Positions 61,349 through 64,000 of a stretch of DNA of 64,000 nt are shown here, one piece after another. The DNA comes from Antedon bifida. Its lineage: Eukaryota; Echinodermata; Crinoidea; Comatulida; Antedonidae. The DNA is taken from the NCBI GenBank assembly GCA_963402885.1, contig OY727094.1, positions 8,434,501 through 8,498,500 on the forward strand, read 5' to 3'. The notes under the pieces were generated by a model. It saw nothing but the letters and a program-made list of their open reading frames with translations. It was not told the origin of the DNA and made no database searches. Position 1 is the first letter of the stretch, and the number at the start of each line of letters is the position of its first letter. The position numbers were made by a program, and so were the translations under genes.

Positions 61349-63019
61349 TGATGTTATTATTATTATTATTATTTATTGCCAAAAACCAGTTACAAACATA
61401 CACATACACAGAAACTAAGGGAGTAGGCAGGAACCTAAAAGTGAACCTAATCACTATAACAAGGTTCTGTACTCCCAAAGTAACAACAAAGATATAAAAA
61501 TAAACTATCTATAAAACTTTATATTACAAATAGACGAATCAACATTATCAATATAAAACAAAAGGATAAAATACTTAAAATCGATTCAACAAAGTCAATA
61601 TAATACATGTGATTTAAGTGAATTTAAAAATGTTGGAAAACTGTCTAAAATTAAAGAATTTTTAATCATTTCCGGTAACTCTTCCCATAACCTAGGGAAT
61701 ATGTTAATAGCGGAATGATGAAGACAATTGGTTCGAGCATAGTGATGAATGAACTTGAGTGTATCAAGGTGTCGGCCATTAACAACTATAGATTGACGAA
61801 CACTACTACAATCAACCGTTCCAATAAGTGATTTACAAACAAAGGATAACTTCGCTGGACTGCCTCGATACGTTCCGTAAGTTTTTTGGTTCGAGGCAAC
61901 CACGCAGGGACACCATATTCAAGGATGGGGACAATGAGAGCTTTATAGAGCGAGAAAATAGCTGAAGGGGATGATCCTCCTGCAATAGTAGTAATAAAAC
62001 CCAACATTCGATTTGAACGAGAAATAATTAAGTTTACATGGTCATCCCAAGTAAGTTCACTATTAATCGTGACTCCCAGATGACAGTGACTAGATACGGA
62101 TTTAATAGGCAAGTCATTTATACGATAAACAGGTCTATACTCTTTCCTTGATCTTGTAATGTGGAGAACCTTGGTTTTATTTAAGTTAAAGATGTATTGT
62201 CCCTTGAAACACAAAAAAATAAAGGTCAAAATATTCTAAGTTTAAATTGGCCATATCAAAGTAATATTAAAGTTATTTACTTTAAGTCGAAAATTTGAGC
62301 CAAAAACAACAATTAACAGCTAAATTAATTTGATTACATTTCGTCTGTAAACAAAGATTTCAAACCGTATTTCAAAAAGTATACATTATGCATGATGCTA
62401 ATTAGGATTGTTTACAACTCGTCACGGTTGAGAAGGTGTTTTCACACAGATCGCAAAGAAGTTTTATGATTATGCATACAGAGTAGCCAAATAAGCGCGT
62501 TGCATTATGAGATATGTTTTGATCAAAAACTTTGACTGGAAGTCAAAGTTCTTTTTTTAACCAAAAAACATCTGTATTTCAGTTAAATGATTTTTTTTTC
62601 GATTAATTTTTGGTGAAAGTTAATAACTATTATGACCCACTTTTTTTCGAAATCTTTTTTTTTTTTTTTTTTTTTGGAATTTGACAAAGGGACAATACAT
62701 CTTTAAGCTCCATTTCATTTAGATCACACCAAGAGGAAAGCCTGATCAGATCGCACTGAAGAACAACTTCATCGTCTACTGCAAATATATTTCTATAAAT
62801 TATCGTATCATCGGCAAACAATGCACATGGGGAGGGAAGGTCATTTATAAACAAGTTAAAAATAAGGGGTCCAAGTACGCTGCCTTGTGGTATGCCAGAG
62901 GTAACTGGGAATGATGGGCCAATGGATCCTTGATACAAGACTCTTTGGGAACGTCCCAATAGAAATGACTTGATCCATTTCCAGACATTGCCTCTGATAT
63001 TGAAGTGACTAGCCAGGTT
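61349..63019 (-). mobile_element. 5'-truncated LINE (non-LTR retrotransposon), reverse transcriptase C-terminal half
   Basis: The frame starts abruptly near 63019 (KNLASHFNIRGNVWKWIKSF) and shows reverse-transcriptase motifs GIPQGSVLGPLIFNLFINDL and the catalytic FADDTIIY. It is then interrupted by a 513-bp TTAA element (62190-62702) and resumes with NLNKTKVLHITRSRKEYRP, HLGVTINSELTWDDHV and KALIVPILEYGVPAW. A one-base shift near 61860-61880 moves to the frame of FVCKSLIGTVDC, ending ...FPRLWEELPE. An AATAAA signal and an (AAT)n tail end the element near 61349. Motifs are of the Jockey/CR1/I type. It is a dead 5'-truncated copy. Confidence 0.88.
62190..62702. mobile_element. TTAA-flanked inverted-repeat element inserted in the LINE reverse transcriptase
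   Basis: Ends are AGATGTATTGTCCCTTG and its reverse complement, each flanked by TTAA (62186-62189 and 62703-62706). Removing the element and one TTAA restores the reverse-transcriptase reading (MEL then NLNK) exactly, so TTAA is the target duplication, as for piggyBac-type transposons. No transposase is encoded. Length is 513 bp. Confidence 0.85.
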
Positions 63020-63697
63020 CTTTAAAATAATAATTAAAAGTAAAAAGAATAGTCAATCAGGTGAAATTCGGGCCTAGGGAGCTCTTCGAGAACACAACCG
63101 TTCACAGTGAATCCTAGCAGCTATTCAACAATATTAATACTTAAAATAATGCCTAATATATAATTTATATTTTTAGAAAAAAAAAGAACTATAAACAGGT
63201 TGTTCAGCCTTTTGTACTCATTGTCAATTTCTAATCCAATTTACTGGTTTGTAATTTACTCATCTCAATTGTCCCATAGTGTATTGAGCTTTTGCCTAGA
63301 ATTCTCTGATAATTGTTTGTTTCACGCTGGCTTGAACTTCTTTTCTTTCCTTCTACACTGTGATGATAGCCGTAAAATCCATATATCAGCAACCCTTAAT
63401 AAATTACAAAATAAAGCGTAAATAATATTACTAGTTTGATACGAATTGTACAAACTTAAACCGAAAACGTTCATGTAAATCTTGTTTATTCGACAATCTA
63501 TTGGGTATGGTTCTACCGCAGTCGAAATTGGGGTGGGGTCAAATTGAGGGCGCCAAAATATGCAAATCATGTGTATTTTGGCAAAACTTAGCGCCCACAA
63601 TTTTGCTGGGCAAAATCTATTTTATTTATTTATTTAGTTTGGCATGATACCAAGCCCAATGCTAAATTCCGTTATTATCTAGGTTAATCAGCCTTAC
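63020..63697. other. Stretch between the LINE and the partial CAT exon
   Basis: Should be part of the last intron of the right-edge CAT gene if that gene is intact. A short (TTTA)n run lies near 63620. I found no last CAT exon and no other gene here. Confidence 0.5.
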
Positions 63698-64000
63698 CTA
63701 TAGCTAGCCAGACGGTGAACCGAAGCCAGGTTAATGCCTGCATTTTCATTAGTAGCAGTATGTCAAAGAAAACACTCAATGCCGGGAAGTACGGTACAAA
63801 TGGCGTCTGAAATATCGAATAAAATTAACGTTAGGAGCTTGTTTTATTACCTTTCTCGATACCGAATAGTAGGCCTACGAACAAAATTAAATATAAAGTA
63901 TTAGTTTGTGAAATAATGTTATTATACAAGTTTAGTGATTCAAATAGTACTTGAAAATGCTACTTTATTTGAATTATAAAACCATTTCACTTACCTTAAA
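63698..64000 (-). CDS. Fourth CAT-family gene, partial at the right edge
   Basis: Exon 63698-63806 (109 nt, acceptor CAG at 63807-63809, donor GTAAGG) encodes TPFVPYFPALSVFFDILLLM and continues KMQALTWLRFTVWLAIG. It matches the second exon of the CAT gene at 44932 in length, phase and sequence (VPCMPYLPG...LKAFAWLRLLIWTGIG). A 188-bp intron separates it from the last six bases of the preceding exon (63995-64000, Phe-Lys, donor GTAAGT), which matches the KFK boundary of the same neighbour. The rest of the 5' part lies beyond 64000. The expected last exon (final membrane segment, phase 1) should lie at lower coordinates, but I could not find a convincing one, so the gene may be broken or have a long last intron. 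Confidence 0.8.

Overview
The window is nuclear DNA from an intron-rich, AT-rich metazoan. The gene content and repeat style (short GT-AG exons, many small inverted-repeat elements, and a very frequent TAGGCCTA-type palindrome) suggest a marine deuterostome, most likely an echinoderm. The species is a guess; no ribosomal or mitochondrial marker is present.

Layout. (1) 1-22198, minus strand: the N-terminal part of a fibrocystin-L (PKHD1L1) gene. I traced 24 exons that splice in phase into 1194 codons: signal peptide, IPT/TIG domains, one PA14 domain, a linker region and the start of a tandem IPT/TIG array. The gene runs off the left edge. Its 7.6 kb first intron holds a 3.3 kb inverted-repeat (foldback) element. 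(2) 26508-39579, minus: a complete 8-exon cationic amino acid transporter (CAT, SLC7A1-4 group), 708 aa. (3) 44932-47924, plus: a second CAT, 643 aa, with 562 codons in one uninterrupted exon. (4) 50304-54896, plus: a third, divergent CAT, 706 aa, that has lost several transport-signature residues. (5) 63698-64000, minus: part of a fourth CAT running off the right edge. A broken rhodopsin-type GPCR (58902-59471, minus) and a 5'-truncated LINE (61349-63019, minus) lie between CAT genes 3 and 4.

Gene relations. Genes 2-5 form a local cluster of CAT paralogues on both strands. All four share a phase-1 intron just before the last membrane segment. Genes 3 and 5 also share a phase-0 intron absent from the other two, which makes them likely sister copies. 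CAT proteins import arginine, lysine and ornithine at the plasma membrane. Fibrocystin-L is a large single-pass surface protein and has no evident functional link to the transporters.

The rest is repeats: a TTAA-flanked palindromic element family (five copies, one inside the LINE reverse transcriptase), at least five other terminal-inverted-repeat families, LINE tails, and several minisatellites. No bacterial-type system, CRISPR array or convincing RNA gene was seen. The most unusual items are the near-identical inverted repeat carrying five DR1 nuclear-receptor-like sites, the divergent CAT, and the intron-poor CAT.
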